A DNA stretch of 64,000 nt. It comes from Thermohalobaculum sp965247385. Its GTDB lineage: Bacteria; Pseudomonadota; Alphaproteobacteria; Rhodobacterales; Rhodobacteraceae. This document shows positions 25,011 to 33,674 of the stretch, piece after piece (position 1 is the stretch's first letter; every line of letters starts with the position of its first letter). The notes beneath the pieces were generated by a model that saw only the letters and a list, made by a program, of their open reading frames with translations, did no database searches and was not told the DNA's origin. Location: assembly GCA_965247385.1 (NCBI GenBank), contig CBDFHG010000002.1, positions 1,364,001-1,428,000 on the forward strand. The letters are read 5' to 3'. The position numbers and the translations under genes were made by a program.

Positions 25011-25094
25011 ACCACTCACCACCCCGCACCCGCCCAACCCCTCTCAATTGTATCCTTGAAAGGGGGTTGGGCGAGGGTGCGAGGTGGTGAGCGG
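25011..25094. repeat. Long inverted repeat, arms of about 30 bp
   Basis: The left arm ACC.CTCACCACC followed by GCACCC and GCCCAACCCC (25011-25042) is matched by GGGGTTGGGC, GGGTGCGAGGTGGTGAG.GGT (about 25063-25094) in reverse complement, with a few mismatches and one indel. The loop is about 20 bases. It may be a dispersed palindromic repeat, since CACCACTCACCACCC occurs again at about 43888. Confidence 0.65.
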
Positions 25095-25097
25095 TCG

Positions 25098-25124
25098 GCA
25101 AAACCGCATATGGGCGGTTTTTGA
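25098..25124. terminator. Factor-independent terminator-like hairpin
   Basis: AAAACCGC, a short loop ATATG, then GCGGTTTTT: a GC-containing stem ending in a T-run on the plus strand and an A-run before it, which could work in both directions. It lies 107 bp before ccmI. Confidence 0.5.
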
Positions 25125-25231
25125 GTCAGACACTTACCGGCGACGTGCGGCCGCTTGGCGCAACTGCGCCAAGGTTGCCGGTTGAACCGGAACCAACGCA
25201 CGGTTACCTGTGAGCACGAAGGAGGGCCAAG

Positions 25232-26449
25232 ATGGTTCTGTTCTATGCCGTGGCAGGCGCGCTGGCGCTGGTGACCGTGCTGATCCTGGTTCGGCCACTG
25301 ATCATGGGCCGTGGCGGAGCCGAAAGGCGCGGGCGCAGCGACGCCCAGCTTTACCGCGACCAACTCGACGAAGTTGAGCGCGATCTTGCCCGCGGCACGA
25401 TCAGCGCCGACGAGGCGGCGGGCGCGCGGGCCGAGGTCTCGCGCCGCCTGATCGCTGCCACCGGACGCGCCGAAGCGGCCGGTGATCTTGGCCCCGCACC
25501 GCGCGGATACTCGCGCCTGCTGGCCGGGATCGCGGTGGTTGGTGCACCGGCTTTGGCGGTGGTGCTCTATCTGGCCAACGGGATGCCAGGGATGCCCGAT
25601 CGTCCGCTGGCCGAACGCACCACAGCCGGCAGCGAGCAGGCGACCCGCCTGTCGCAAGCCGAGGCGGAGGCCGCACATACCCCCGGCCCGCTCCCGCCTC
25701 TGAGCAGCGAGCAACAGGACTATGTCACCCTGATTGATCGGTTGGAAGTCATGCTGGAAGAACGCCCCGACGATGTGAAGGGGCTGGAACTGCTCGCCAG
25801 CGGCTATTTGCGGCTGGGGCGGTACGGCGAATCGTGGCGCGCCTATGAGAGGCTGACCGTCCTTGCCGGAGATCAGGCCGAGGCCGCGCTTTATGCCTCG
25901 ATGGCCGAGGCGATGGTGCTGGCGACCGGCGGGTATGTCTCGCCGGAAGCCGAACAGGCGGTCGGCGCGGCGCTGAGCCGGGACAAGACACTGCCCGCGG
26001 CGCGTTACTACGCGGGGCTGCTGATGGCTCAGAAGGGGCAGATCGACGACGCGGTCGCGATCTGGGAAAACCTCAAGGCGGAGACGCCGGGGAACGCCGA
26101 ATGGCTCGGCTTCCTCGAAGACATGCTGACCGAGGCCAAGGCTTTGCGGGACCGCAGGACCGGCGCGTTGCCGGGGCCGAACGCCGCCGATATCGAGGCC
26201 GCCGGGACACTGTCGCCCGAGGAGCGCCAGGAAATGATCGAGGGCATGGTGGCGCAATTGGAGACACGCCTGACCTCGGAGGGAGGCGAGGTCGAGGAAT
26301 GGCTGCGGTTGATCAATGCCTATAATCAGTTGGGCAAGCGCGACGACGCAGCACGGGTAGCCCGGCTGGGCATCGCGGCATACGGCAACAAAACCGAAGC
26401 GGGTTTTCTGCGTGAACAGGCGCTGGTTATGGGGTTGTTCGACCCGTGA
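25232..26449 (+). CDS. ccmI: Cytochrome c-type biogenesis protein CcmI
   Basis: A 405-residue inner-membrane protein that holds apocytochrome c for heme attachment. It starts MVLFYAVAGALALVTVLILV (first helix), then RSDAQLYRDQLDEVERDLARG, AEVSRRLIAA, a second helix LLAGIAVVGAPALAVVLYLA, and TPR-like repeats (LLASGYLRLGRYGESWRAYE, YAGLLMAQKGQIDDAVAIWE, LINAYNQLGKRDDAARVARL). Its stop overlaps the ruvX GTG start. Other ccm genes are not in the window. Confidence 0.93.
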   Translation: MVLFYAVAGALALVTVLILVRPLIMGRGGAERRGRSDAQLYRDQLDEVERDLARGTISADEAAGARAEVSRRLIAATGRAEAAGDLGPAPRGYSRLLAGIAVVGAPALAVVLYLANGMPGMPDRPLAERTTAGSEQATRLSQAEAEAAHTPGPLPPLSSEQQDYVTLIDRLEVMLEERPDDVKGLELLASGYLRLGRYGESWRAYERLTVLAGDQAEAALYASMAEAMVLATGGYVSPEAEQAVGAALSRDKTLPAARYYAGLLMAQKGQIDDAVAIWENLKAETPGNAEWLGFLEDMLTEAKALRDRRTGALPGPNAADIEAAGTLSPEERQEMIEGMVAQLETRLTSEGGEVEEWLRLINAYNQLGKRDDAARVARLGIAAYGNKTEAGFLREQALVMGLFDP

Positions 26450-26934
26450 GCGCTCCCATTCATGATGACGTGGCGGCGCTGCCGGGACTGCACGGCCCGG
26501 TGATGGGGCTGGATCTGGGCACCAAGACCATCGGCGTGGCGGTGAGCGATGATCTGAAAATAACCGCGACAGCGCTGGAGATCGTGCGGCGGACCAAATT
26601 CTCCGCCGATGCGGCGCGGCTGGAGGAGATCATTGCCGGGCGCGGCATCGCCGCCATCGTGCTGGGGTTGCCACGAAATATGGACGGCTCGGAGGGGCCA
26701 CGCTGCCAGTCGACCCGGGCTTTCGCCCACAATCTGGCGGCGCGCATCGCGCAACCCATCGCCTTCTGGGACGAGCGCCTGAGCACGGTGGCCGCCGAGC
26801 GTGCGTTGCTGGCGGCGGATTCGTCACGAAAGCGTCGGCGGGAAGTGATCGACAAGGTCGCCGCCGCGTTTATTCTGCAGGGAGCGCTGGATCGTCTGGC
26901 GGTTTTGCGGAGTGAGAACGCCGATGACCGATGA
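26446..26934 (+). CDS. ruvX: Holliday-junction resolvase-like protein YqgF/RuvX (pre-16S rRNA nuclease)
   Basis: A 162-residue RNase H-fold protein: VMGLDLGTKTIGVAVSDDLK, IVLGLPRNMDGSEGPRCQST, FWDERLSTVAAERALLAAD and the terminal DKVAAAFILQGALDRL. Family members process 16S rRNA ends. It starts at GTG 26446, overlapping the ccmI TGA (GTGA), so translation is coupled. Overlaps the next gene by 11 bp. Confidence 0.93.
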   Translation: MSAPIHDDVAALPGLHGPVMGLDLGTKTIGVAVSDDLKITATALEIVRRTKFSADAARLEEIIAGRGIAAIVLGLPRNMDGSEGPRCQSTRAFAHNLAARIAQPIAFWDERLSTVAAERALLAADSSRKRRREVIDKVAAAFILQGALDRLAVLRSENADDR

Positions 26935-27166
26935 ACTGTGGGAGCGCGACGAGATCGACAGCCCCTGCGTCAAGATCTGCGTGATTCACCCTGAGACCCG
27001 GCTGTGCCTGGGTTGCCATCGCTCGATCAACGAGATCAACCGCTGGTCGCGCATGACTCCGGAGGAGCGCCACGAAGTCACCGCGACCCTGCCGGGCCGG
27101 AACCCCGGTCCCGCCCGGCGCAGCGGTGGCGCGGGTGCCCGCCGAGCGGCGCGGCGCCGCCGGTAA
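26924..27166 (+). CDS. DUF1289 family protein
   Basis: An 80-residue protein starting MTDELWERDEIDSPCVKICV. The spaced cysteines in SPCVKICVIHPETRLCLGC and the following HRSINEINRWSRMTPEER match DUF1289, small proteins with a predicted metal-binding cysteine cluster. The C-terminal tail is very Arg/Gly-rich. Third gene of the ccmI-ruvX run, function unknown. Confidence 0.85.
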   Translation: MTDELWERDEIDSPCVKICVIHPETRLCLGCHRSINEINRWSRMTPEERHEVTATLPGRNPGPARRSGGAGARRAARRRR

Positions 27167-27213
27167 CACGACATCCCAATTCGTTCACCGCCGAAACCCA
27201 CCCTGTCAGCGAC

Positions 27214-27281
27214 GCCGGAATCGTGGTGCTTTCCGGCAAAACGACTTGAGGCACCGCCTTTCTTCCGAAAGGTACTCAAGA
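27214..27281. terminator. Tandem hairpins after the ccmI-ruvX-DUF1289 run
   Basis: GCCGGAA (27214-27220) pairs with TTCCGGC (27231-27237). Just after, CTTGAG...CCTTTC-TTCC-GAAAGG..CTCAAG forms a two-part stem within 27246-27281. Position 48 bp after the last stop suits transcript termination or 3'-end protection. Confidence 0.45.
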
Positions 27282-27444
27282 GCGATATCCGTTCCGGCGC
27301 GTTATTTGTAAGAGACAACAAGAGACCGGGAGCAGAACGCGTACAATGCATTTCTGACCGATCCTGATCATCGGACTGGCGATTCTGGCGCTGCTTCTGT
27401 CGGGGGCTCCGTCGGACAGAGCCGTCGACGGCGGACAGACGGAT

Positions 27445-27800
27445 ATGCGGGTCGTCTATCTCACGGTGCTCTCGGCGGGGCTGGCAATCGCCGGCGCCGG
27501 GCGGATGCTTTTGAGCGGCGGGCGCAAGACGCTGGTGCATTCGGCCGTGTGGCTGGGCACCATCGCTGGGCTGCTGACTGCCTTTGTTTTCCGTGACGAG
27601 GCGGCGATCATCGTCCAGGAGATCCGGGCCGAACTGATGCCGAGCGTCGCCCTGTCACGCATCGTTGGCCAGGCCGAACTGCGCCGCGGCTGGGATGGCC
27701 ACTACCGGGCTGACGCCGAAATCAACGGCGTCAAGCTGCGGTTGATGATCGACACCGGCGCCTTGATGGTGCTGATCCCTTTCGAACAGACCCTAGGGCG
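27445..27800 (+). pseudogene. Truncated TIGR02281-type aspartic protease
   Basis: The frame reads VVYLTVLSAGLAIAGAGRML (membrane anchor), a second hydrophobic stretch around LGTIAGLLTAFVFRD, then GWDGHYRADAEINGVKLRLM and IDTGALMVLIP, which is the single catalytic DTGA motif of retropepsin-like clan AA proteases. Soon after DTGA the sequence runs into the 3' end of the oppositely oriented dioxygenase-like gene, so the flap and C-terminal half are missing. An upstream hydrophobic extension (from about 27355) lacks a start codon. Probably non-functional. Confidence 0.6.
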
Positions 27801-27812
27801 AATTCCACCCGA

Positions 27813-28637
27813 TCAGGGCCGTTCCAGCCACCAATCCGGATCCTCTTGCGCCGTCATTTCGGGACGGAAATAGATGATCATGCGCGGGCCGGTTTCGGTG
27901 GATCTGCCCCAGGGAGCAACACCATGGAGCGATAACCGGTGAGCCAGGTAGGCCTGACCCGGATCTGCATGCAGCGGCACCCGGGGGCAGGTTGCGAACG
28001 CCTCGCGCCGGGCGGCGAAATAAGCTGCGGTGACATCTTCCTCCACCCAGTCGGTGGGCGCGATGTCGGAAAATCGGGCGCGGAAAGCCTGGCGCATCAG
28101 TTCGTGCGATCCCTCATAGATCGTGAACGGAGCGGCATCCGGGCGGGTCTTGGTGAGGGGAATGCCCAGGATGAAAGCATGGGTCTCGCCCAACTTGCGC
28201 CGACGGCCCGACTCGGAGCGGCGCAGACCATCGACATGAGCGGCATCACGGTCGCGGCGAAAGCGGAAGGCGGCCTCGTTCTCGCCTTCCCAGGGTTGGG
28301 GATAGCCGGGGAAGCAGATCGAGACCTGGGCCTTGTCCCAGGCGATCCCGGGCAGGCCGAGCGCCTGCCCGATGAAATCCACCGCCGTCCCGGCCAGCGG
28401 CGGGACACGGCCTTCGGGCACCGCACCCGAGGTATCGTTCGGCAGGGCATTGACCCCGGCAAACCAGGTTCCTCCGCAGCGCAACCATCGAGAGCGGAGT
28501 TCCGGGTCGTGCTGGCTCGCCTCGGCGACCGGGCGGACCGCCTCGACCCAGGCGGCGAGCGCCGGGTCATGATCGAACGCGCACCAGCCCCGCGCGAAGA
28601 ACTGCCGCGCCCGGGCCTCCATCCCCCCGCCTTCCAT
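27813..28637 (-). CDS. 2-oxoglutarate/Fe(II) dioxygenase-like protein (PhyH-like fold)
   Basis: A 274-residue protein. DAAHVDGLRR supplies an HxD pair at about residues 139-141, and AYLAHRLSLHGVAPWG plus GPRMIIYFRPE near the C-terminus give the distal His and the Arg expected of cupin-fold 2OG dioxygenases. KLGETHAFILGIPLT and PFTIYEGSHELMR fit the PhyH-type core. Substrate unknown. It begins 3 bp after the dusA stop and is probably co-transcribed with it. Assignment rests on motif order. Confidence 0.55.
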   Translation of the reverse strand: MEGGGMEARARQFFARGWCAFDHDPALAAWVEAVRPVAEASQHDPELRSRWLRCGGTWFAGVNALPNDTSGAVPEGRVPPLAGTAVDFIGQALGLPGIAWDKAQVSICFPGYPQPWEGENEAAFRFRRDRDAAHVDGLRRSESGRRRKLGETHAFILGIPLTKTRPDAAPFTIYEGSHELMRQAFRARFSDIAPTDWVEEDVTAAYFAARREAFATCPRVPLHADPGQAYLAHRLSLHGVAPWGRSTETGPRMIIYFRPEMTAQEDPDWWLERP

Positions 28638-28640
28638 CGC

Positions 28641-29687
28641 CTATTCCGCCGCAGCGTTAAAGGGGGCGCTCTGGGGTGCGATCGCGCTCAGGGCGATCTC
28701 GACCAGTTCGACCCCGGCACCAGGCAGGTGTGCGCCTTCGGAAAGGATGCGCCGCCATCGCCGCGCCCCGGGGCGCCCGGCGAAGGCCCCGAGCATGTGG
28801 CGGGTGATCCGGGCAAGGCGAGTGCCGGACGACAGTTCGGCCTCGATATAGGGGTACATGCCACGCACCGCGGCCTCGGCCGGAACCGCGCCGCGCTCGA
28901 TGCCGGTCACCAGCGCATCGGCGCCGCACAGTACCGCCGCCGGTTCGTGATAGGCGGCGCGGCCGACCATGACGCCGGCGAACCCCTCGGCAAGATGCCC
29001 GCGCGCCTGTTCGAGCGAGGCGATACCGCCATTGAGGATGACATCGAGCCCCGGCCGCGACTGTTTCAACTGGCGGACCAATTCATAATCGAGAGGGGGA
29101 ACATCGCGGTTTTCCTTCGGGCTCAACCCGGACAGCCACGCCTTGCGGGCATGGACCGCGAAGACCTGCACCCCAACGGCGGCGACCCGGTCGACAAACG
29201 CGGGCAGCACCACCCACGGGTCTTGATCATCGACCCCGATCCGGCATTTCACGGTGATCTCGGGGCCGTCTGCACCCGCCGCGGCGCCGGCAGCCGCAAG
29301 CATCGCGGCCGCGCAATCGGCGACCAGGCCGGGTTCGCGCATCAGGCAGGCGCCGAAGGTGCCTGACTGCACCCGATCCGAGGGACAGCCAATATTCAGA
29401 TTGATCTCGGCAAATCCGAAGGGTGCGGCGATGCGCACCGCCTCGGCCAACTCAATGGGGTCGGAGCCGCCAAGTTGCAATCCAAGCGGATGCTCGGCGG
29501 CGTCATGGCGCAACAGATATGGCGCATCGCCACGCATGACCGCACTTGCGGTGACCATCTCGGTATAAAGCAGCGCATGGGTGGTGAACTGGCGATGGAA
29601 CATCCGGCAATGCCGATCCGTCCAGTCCATCATCGGCGCAACGCAAAGGCGTCTTGCGTTTTTTAGAAATGAGTTAGAGTTGCTCAT
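28641..29687 (-). CDS. dusA: tRNA-dihydrouridine(20/20a) synthase
   Basis: FMN enzyme reducing U20/U20a in the tRNA D-loop. The 348-residue protein has VAPMMDWTDRHCRMFHR at the N-terminus, LYTEMVTASAVMRGD, LQLGGSDP, EINLNIGCPSDRVQSGTFGA with the catalytic Cys, VKCRIGVDDQDP, VHARKAWLSGLSPKENRDVP (DusA-specific), VILNGGIASLEQ and GVMVGRAAYH. Intact. Confidence 0.96.
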   Translation of the reverse strand: MSNSNSFLKNARRLCVAPMMDWTDRHCRMFHRQFTTHALLYTEMVTASAVMRGDAPYLLRHDAAEHPLGLQLGGSDPIELAEAVRIAAPFGFAEINLNIGCPSDRVQSGTFGACLMREPGLVADCAAAMLAAAGAAAGADGPEITVKCRIGVDDQDPWVVLPAFVDRVAAVGVQVFAVHARKAWLSGLSPKENRDVPPLDYELVRQLKQSRPGLDVILNGGIASLEQARGHLAEGFAGVMVGRAAYHEPAAVLCGADALVTGIERGAVPAEAAVRGMYPYIEAELSSGTRLARITRHMLGAFAGRPGARRWRRILSEGAHLPGAGVELVEIALSAIAPQSAPFNAAAE

Positions 29688-29774
29688 TCGCAGATTGGTT
29701 TAGCTATGGTTCACGGTTCATCATGATTCTTTCCCGCCTGATACCACGAGATCACAGTCACGGTGAACCGATCA

Positions 29775-29960
29775 TCAACCTCGCATTTCCCGGAGATACT
29801 GGCGCGCCTTGTGAACCTTGAGCGCACAGTTCTGGTACTCTTCGAACTGTTGCTGGACCTTCGCCGTACCGAGCAGCGTTGCGGCTTTGGTCCACTTCAC
29901 CGCGCCGCCGAAGCCATCGGACTTCGCCTGGTTCAATTCCCGGGTTCTTCGATGTATCAA
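29775..29960 (-). CDS. Small unrecognised ORF following the mlaC-like gene
   Basis: A 61-codon frame from TTG 29960, overlapping the mlaC-like stop. Composition is protein-like (SDGFGGAVKWTKAATLLGTA, VQQQFEEYQNCALKVHKARQ) and hydrophilic, with a natural-looking end. No family recognised; it may be the 3' remnant of a larger gene. No start stronger than TTG is visible. Confidence 0.3.
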   Translation of the reverse strand: MIHRRTRELNQAKSDGFGGAVKWTKAATLLGTAKVQQQFEEYQNCALKVHKARQYLREMRG

Positions 29961-30616
29961 GTGGATTTGACCATATCTCCGAGCGGGGCGGCGATCAAGT
30001 AGATCATGTTGCCACTTCGCGCCTCGATCATAGCCCCGATGATCTCGCGCTGGGTGATCGCCAGCGAGATGCCTTCGACCCGCAGGTCCGAGATTGCGAT
30101 CTTGCCGGACCGATCCGAGACCAGCCAGTCGATCGATATCCCCAATCGACGGGTCGGGCGGATTTTGGTATGCACGACGATGCCCCTGGCGCCTGCGTCC
30201 TCGACGCCCTGGATGCTTACGACAGCGCGCAGATCGGCGATATCGCCCTCGAACTCGCGGAAATGGCCCGCATAGACGAAAGCCACATAGTTCGAGAAGC
30301 TTTCGGTAAAGCGCGCGCGATCAGTATCCGACATCTGGCGCCAGTGACGCCCTGCGGTGAACCGTGCGAGCTGCGCAAGTGCTGTCCTCTGTTCGAAGAT
30401 CGCGCGCAGTGCCTTGGCCGTCTCGGCGCGTGGCCGGTTGGCGGTGATGGGTTGCAGGATATGTTCGATCGTTGCCTCGACATGCGCGCGCGCCGCATCG
30501 GCCTCGAGAGCCCGCGCGGGCCATGCCCCCGACCAGCCGATGGCCGCGAGGAGGCCAAGGATCATCGCCCTGCGGCAAAGCATTTTAACCAGCAACATTG
30601 ACCTCATACCAACCAT
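29957..30616 (-). CDS. MlaC-like phospholipid-binding periplasmic protein (toluene tolerance family)
   Basis: A 219-residue exported protein with signal peptide (MILGLLAAIGWSGAWPARAL). The body reads VEATIEHILQPITANRPRAE, TALAQLARFTAGRHWRQMSD, RARFTESFSNYVAFVYAGHF, IDWLVSDRSGKIAISDLRVE and GISLAITQREIIGAMIEARS, matching the MlaC/Ttg2D family that shuttles phospholipids between membranes. It stands alone, without mlaDEFB. Start 30616 was chosen over 30607 because AGGG lies about 8 bp upstream. The extreme C-terminus (LIAAPLGDMVKST) is atypical. Confidence 0.8.
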   Translation of the reverse strand: MVGMRSMLLVKMLCRRAMILGLLAAIGWSGAWPARALEADAARAHVEATIEHILQPITANRPRAETAKALRAIFEQRTALAQLARFTAGRHWRQMSDTDRARFTESFSNYVAFVYAGHFREFEGDIADLRAVVSIQGVEDAGARGIVVHTKIRPTRRLGISIDWLVSDRSGKIAISDLRVEGISLAITQREIIGAMIEARSGNMIYLIAAPLGDMVKST

Positions 30617-30764
30617 GATCTTACCCTGCGATTGCCGATCTAACACACACCGTGACACCGCGTCCAACCTCCGCCCGCGACGGCCGCATCGCGCACCTTG
30701 GCCCGGGTCGGCATAACCTTCCAAATGGCACCGTATTGTGCGCGCAGCAACTGGAGACACCACC

Positions 30765-31442
30765 ATGACCGCCTTTGACCCGGGAACCCCCGACGGACGC
30801 AACATCAGCTCCGACAGCGCCATTTCGTCCGACGGCGCGGCGATACCGGGGCAGCGCTACGTCGTCCCCGCCCGCTGCGGCGTGGCGGTGCGGCTGGCGG
30901 CCGGGCAGCGACTGACGGTGATCAACACCCACGGCACCCAGGTCGGCGACTTCTGGGCCTTCAATGCCGACGACCTGGGCGAGTACATGTCGATGGAGCA
31001 CATGCATGTGGACCTGGACTCGATCTTCCCGCACGCTGGCGACCGGCTGATCACCAACCGCCGCCGGGCGATCCTGCAATTCGAGCAGGACACCTCGCCC
31101 GGCGTCCACGACACGGTGATCGCAGCTTGCGACGCCTATCGATATCAACAGCTCGGCTGCACCGAATATCACGACAACTGCACCGACAACCTGCGCATGG
31201 CGCTGATCGCCATCGGCAGGCGGGCGCCCGCGATCCCCGCGCCCTTCAATCTGTGGATGAACATCCCGGTCGCAGGGGATGGCGCGGTCGATTTTCTGCC
31301 CACGGTGTCAGCGCCGGGCGACCAGGTCGTGTTCCGGGCCGAGATGCCGGTGATCGCCGTGATCTCGGCTTGCCCACAAGACATGTCGACGGTCAATGGC
31401 CCGGACGGCCGGATCATGGACCTCGCCTTCGAGGTGAACTGA
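30765..31442 (+). CDS. DUF1989 family protein (urea carboxylase-associated type)
   Basis: A 225-residue protein: YVVPARCGVAVRLAAGQRLT, VINTHGTQVGDFWAFNADD, MSMEHMHVDLDSIFPHAGD, CTEYHDNCTDNLRMAL, FNLWMNIPVAGDGAVDF and a late cysteine ISACPQDMSTVNG. These match DUF1989, found with urea carboxylase/aminomethyltransferase genes and in amine metabolism; the molecular role is unsettled. It is convergent with the trimethylamine-dehydrogenase-like gene and divergent from the mlaC-like gene. Confidence 0.85.
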   Translation: MTAFDPGTPDGRNISSDSAISSDGAAIPGQRYVVPARCGVAVRLAAGQRLTVINTHGTQVGDFWAFNADDLGEYMSMEHMHVDLDSIFPHAGDRLITNRRRAILQFEQDTSPGVHDTVIAACDAYRYQQLGCTEYHDNCTDNLRMALIAIGRRAPAIPAPFNLWMNIPVAGDGAVDFLPTVSAPGDQVVFRAEMPVIAVISACPQDMSTVNGPDGRIMDLAFEVN

Positions 31443-31470
31443 GGGGTTAAATCGTTGTGCGCCGAATGCG

Positions 31471-33543
31471 CTAAGGCAAAGCCGGAATCTCGCGCACGAA
31501 CAGCTCACGTTCGACCTCTTGCGGGTCGCGCTGGAAATTCCGAGCCGCGAGGTGGCCCGAGAATACCGCATCCGCGATCAGGCCCGGCGCCAGCGCATCA
31601 CCAATGGTCTGAACACTGCGCAGTGGAAGGCCGGGCTGGGTGGCAAGTCTGCCCCGCAAGCCTTCGGCATGCTGTGCTTCGGGCTGGCGCTCGGTCACGA
31701 GGAGCAACGTGGCGCAGGGGATTTGCCGAGGTTGCCCAGTATAGGCGCAGGTCATTTCGACCCAGCCATCTCCAGCCGCAGTTATCTTCTGACTGAGTTG
31801 CAGCGAAACCCCGAGCCGGATCAGAGACGCCTGAATGCGCTCCTGCTCCAGCGTATACGCGGTCCAGGGCGAGACGGTGCCGGACGGTGTGACCAGTGTG
31901 ATATCCGAACAGCTTTCACTCAGGTGATCGGCGATCACACCGCCCATATAGGCTTGGTCGTCGTCATAGATCACCACCGGCCCGGCACCCGGCAATTTGC
32001 CCCGCATGATGTCATCCGGGGTCAAAACATTGACCTGATCGAGACCGGGGATGGCCCGGCGCCGGCTCCGCCCCATGCCATCGGCGCGCCAGTGGGCGCC
32101 GGTTGCAACGATGACATGGGGGAAGTCGAACTCCAGGATATCCGATACGTCGAGCGCGCTTTCCCGGTAGATGCTAGCATTCGGCCGCTGCACCAGCGCG
32201 TGTTCGCGGTAATCGCGCACCCGAAGCCAGGCGCCCAGCCCCTTGAGCCGGGATTCCAGCAACGCCCGCCCGCCAAGCTCGGATTGCGCCTCGGCCAATG
32301 CCACCGTGTAACCCCGATCGCTAAGCTGGCGGGCGCATTCGAGCCCGGCAGGCCCGGCGCCAACGATCAGGACACTGTCATCGCTGGTGCGCGTTGTCGT
32401 TTTCTCGGGATGCCAGCCGCGACGCCATTCCTCCCCCATGGTCGGATTCTGCGTACACCGGATCGGAACACACAGATTGTCGCTGGAGACACAGATGTTG
32501 CAGCCGATACATTCGCAGATCTCGTCGACCCGGCCATCCCGAACCTTGTTCGGCAGGAACGGATCCGCAATCGAGGGCCGCGCGGCGCCGATCAGGTCCA
32601 GCACGCCGCGGCGCACTAGCGAGGCCATCCGGTCTGGCGAGGTATAGCGCCCGACACCGACAACCGGCTTGTTGGTCACGGATTTGACGAAGGCGGTGTA
32701 GGCCTCCTGATAGCCTTCCTCCGGCGCAAATCGCGATGTCTGCGAGTCGTTGGCCCAGCCGGCCACGTTCACGTCCCAGAGGTCCGGCAAGTCGGCAAGC
32801 ATCTCGACCACGGCCCGGCCTTCCTCATCTGCCTGCATCCCGTCAGGCCCGTTCATGTCATCGACAGCGAACCGAAAGGCGACGGCGCATTCCCCGGCGG
32901 CCTCATCCAGCGAATCCTCCAGAAGTTCGCGGGTCAGGCGGGCACGATTCTCCAGCGACCCGCCATATTCATCGCCGCGCTGATTGAAAATCGGCGACAG
33001 GAATTGGTGAGCCGCCGTCAGATGGTGGCCGGCATAGACATATACGATGTCGAACCCGGCCTTCTTGGCGTTGCCGACAGCGCGGCGATGCCACTGCCGC
33101 AGCGCGCGAATATCCTCCTTGTCCATCGCCCGCGCCTGCTGCGGATAGAAGCTGCCAACCGAAGTATTCGACGGCGCATACGGTGGTATGCGAGAGCACA
33201 TGTTCGCCGCGTGTTGACCGTTATGGGCCAGTTCGATCGCCGCCAGAGCATCATGCGCGTGTACCGCCTCGGTCATCAGGCTGAGCGCGGGGATGTCGCG
33301 TTCATCCCAGATACGTTGCTCGGAAAAAGGCGACAGGTCCGAGGATGGATGGATCTCCGCCTCCTCGGTACTGACGACACCCCAACCGCCTTCAGCCTTT
33401 ATCCCGCGCATCGCTGCATGTGCCTGGGGCCGCAAATGCCCCATGCCATTGCAGTGTGGCACCTGATAGAAACGATTTTTGGCCGTGACCGGCCCGATCT
33501 GGACCGGCTCGAACAAGACCGAATATCGCGGATCCACGGACAT
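31471..33543 (-). CDS. Trimethylamine/dimethylamine dehydrogenase-like flavoprotein
   Basis: A 690-residue iron-sulfur flavoprotein. The N-terminal old-yellow-enzyme barrel reads YSVLFEPVQIGPVTAKNRFY, with VPHCNG at the position of the cysteine that binds FMN covalently in TMADH. KAEGGWGVVSTEEAEIHPSS and FDIVYVYAGHHLTAAHQFLS follow. The 4Fe-4S motif CIGCNICVSS...CTQNP comes next, then an ADP/NAD-binding domain from VLIVGAGPAGLECARQL. The family includes tri- and dimethylamine, histamine and N-methylproline enzymes, so the substrate is open. ATG 33543 after GGGGAGAA was chosen over an upstream start at 33627. Confidence 0.85.
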   Translation of the reverse strand: MSVDPRYSVLFEPVQIGPVTAKNRFYQVPHCNGMGHLRPQAHAAMRGIKAEGGWGVVSTEEAEIHPSSDLSPFSEQRIWDERDIPALSLMTEAVHAHDALAAIELAHNGQHAANMCSRIPPYAPSNTSVGSFYPQQARAMDKEDIRALRQWHRRAVGNAKKAGFDIVYVYAGHHLTAAHQFLSPIFNQRGDEYGGSLENRARLTRELLEDSLDEAAGECAVAFRFAVDDMNGPDGMQADEEGRAVVEMLADLPDLWDVNVAGWANDSQTSRFAPEEGYQEAYTAFVKSVTNKPVVGVGRYTSPDRMASLVRRGVLDLIGAARPSIADPFLPNKVRDGRVDEICECIGCNICVSSDNLCVPIRCTQNPTMGEEWRRGWHPEKTTTRTSDDSVLIVGAGPAGLECARQLSDRGYTVALAEAQSELGGRALLESRLKGLGAWLRVRDYREHALVQRPNASIYRESALDVSDILEFDFPHVIVATGAHWRADGMGRSRRRAIPGLDQVNVLTPDDIMRGKLPGAGPVVIYDDDQAYMGGVIADHLSESCSDITLVTPSGTVSPWTAYTLEQERIQASLIRLGVSLQLSQKITAAGDGWVEMTCAYTGQPRQIPCATLLLVTERQPEAQHAEGLRGRLATQPGLPLRSVQTIGDALAPGLIADAVFSGHLAARNFQRDPQEVERELFVREIPALP

Positions 33544-33674
33544 TTTCTCCCCACTTGGACAGAGATTCCAATCGGCACCCATGCAGGTGTTGTCGCCCAA
33601 GGTTTCAGGATTAGAACAAGGTCGCACCGCAGGGCAACCAGTCGTTTAGAGCAAGATGAGGTCAAAGTTCTCCA

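Larger units (their letters stand above)
24889..25231. other. Intergenic region between soxB and ccmI with two hairpins
   Basis: No convincing gene. It serves as 5' region for both divergent genes. It contains a very long imperfect inverted repeat (25011-25094) and, nearer ccmI, a short terminator-like hairpin (25098-25124); these are listed separately. Confidence 0.6.

Noticed and set aside
29763..30002. 79-codon plus-strand ORF near 29.8 kb
   Set aside because: Opposite-strand reading of the end of the mlaC-like gene and the small ORF; no motif or start context.
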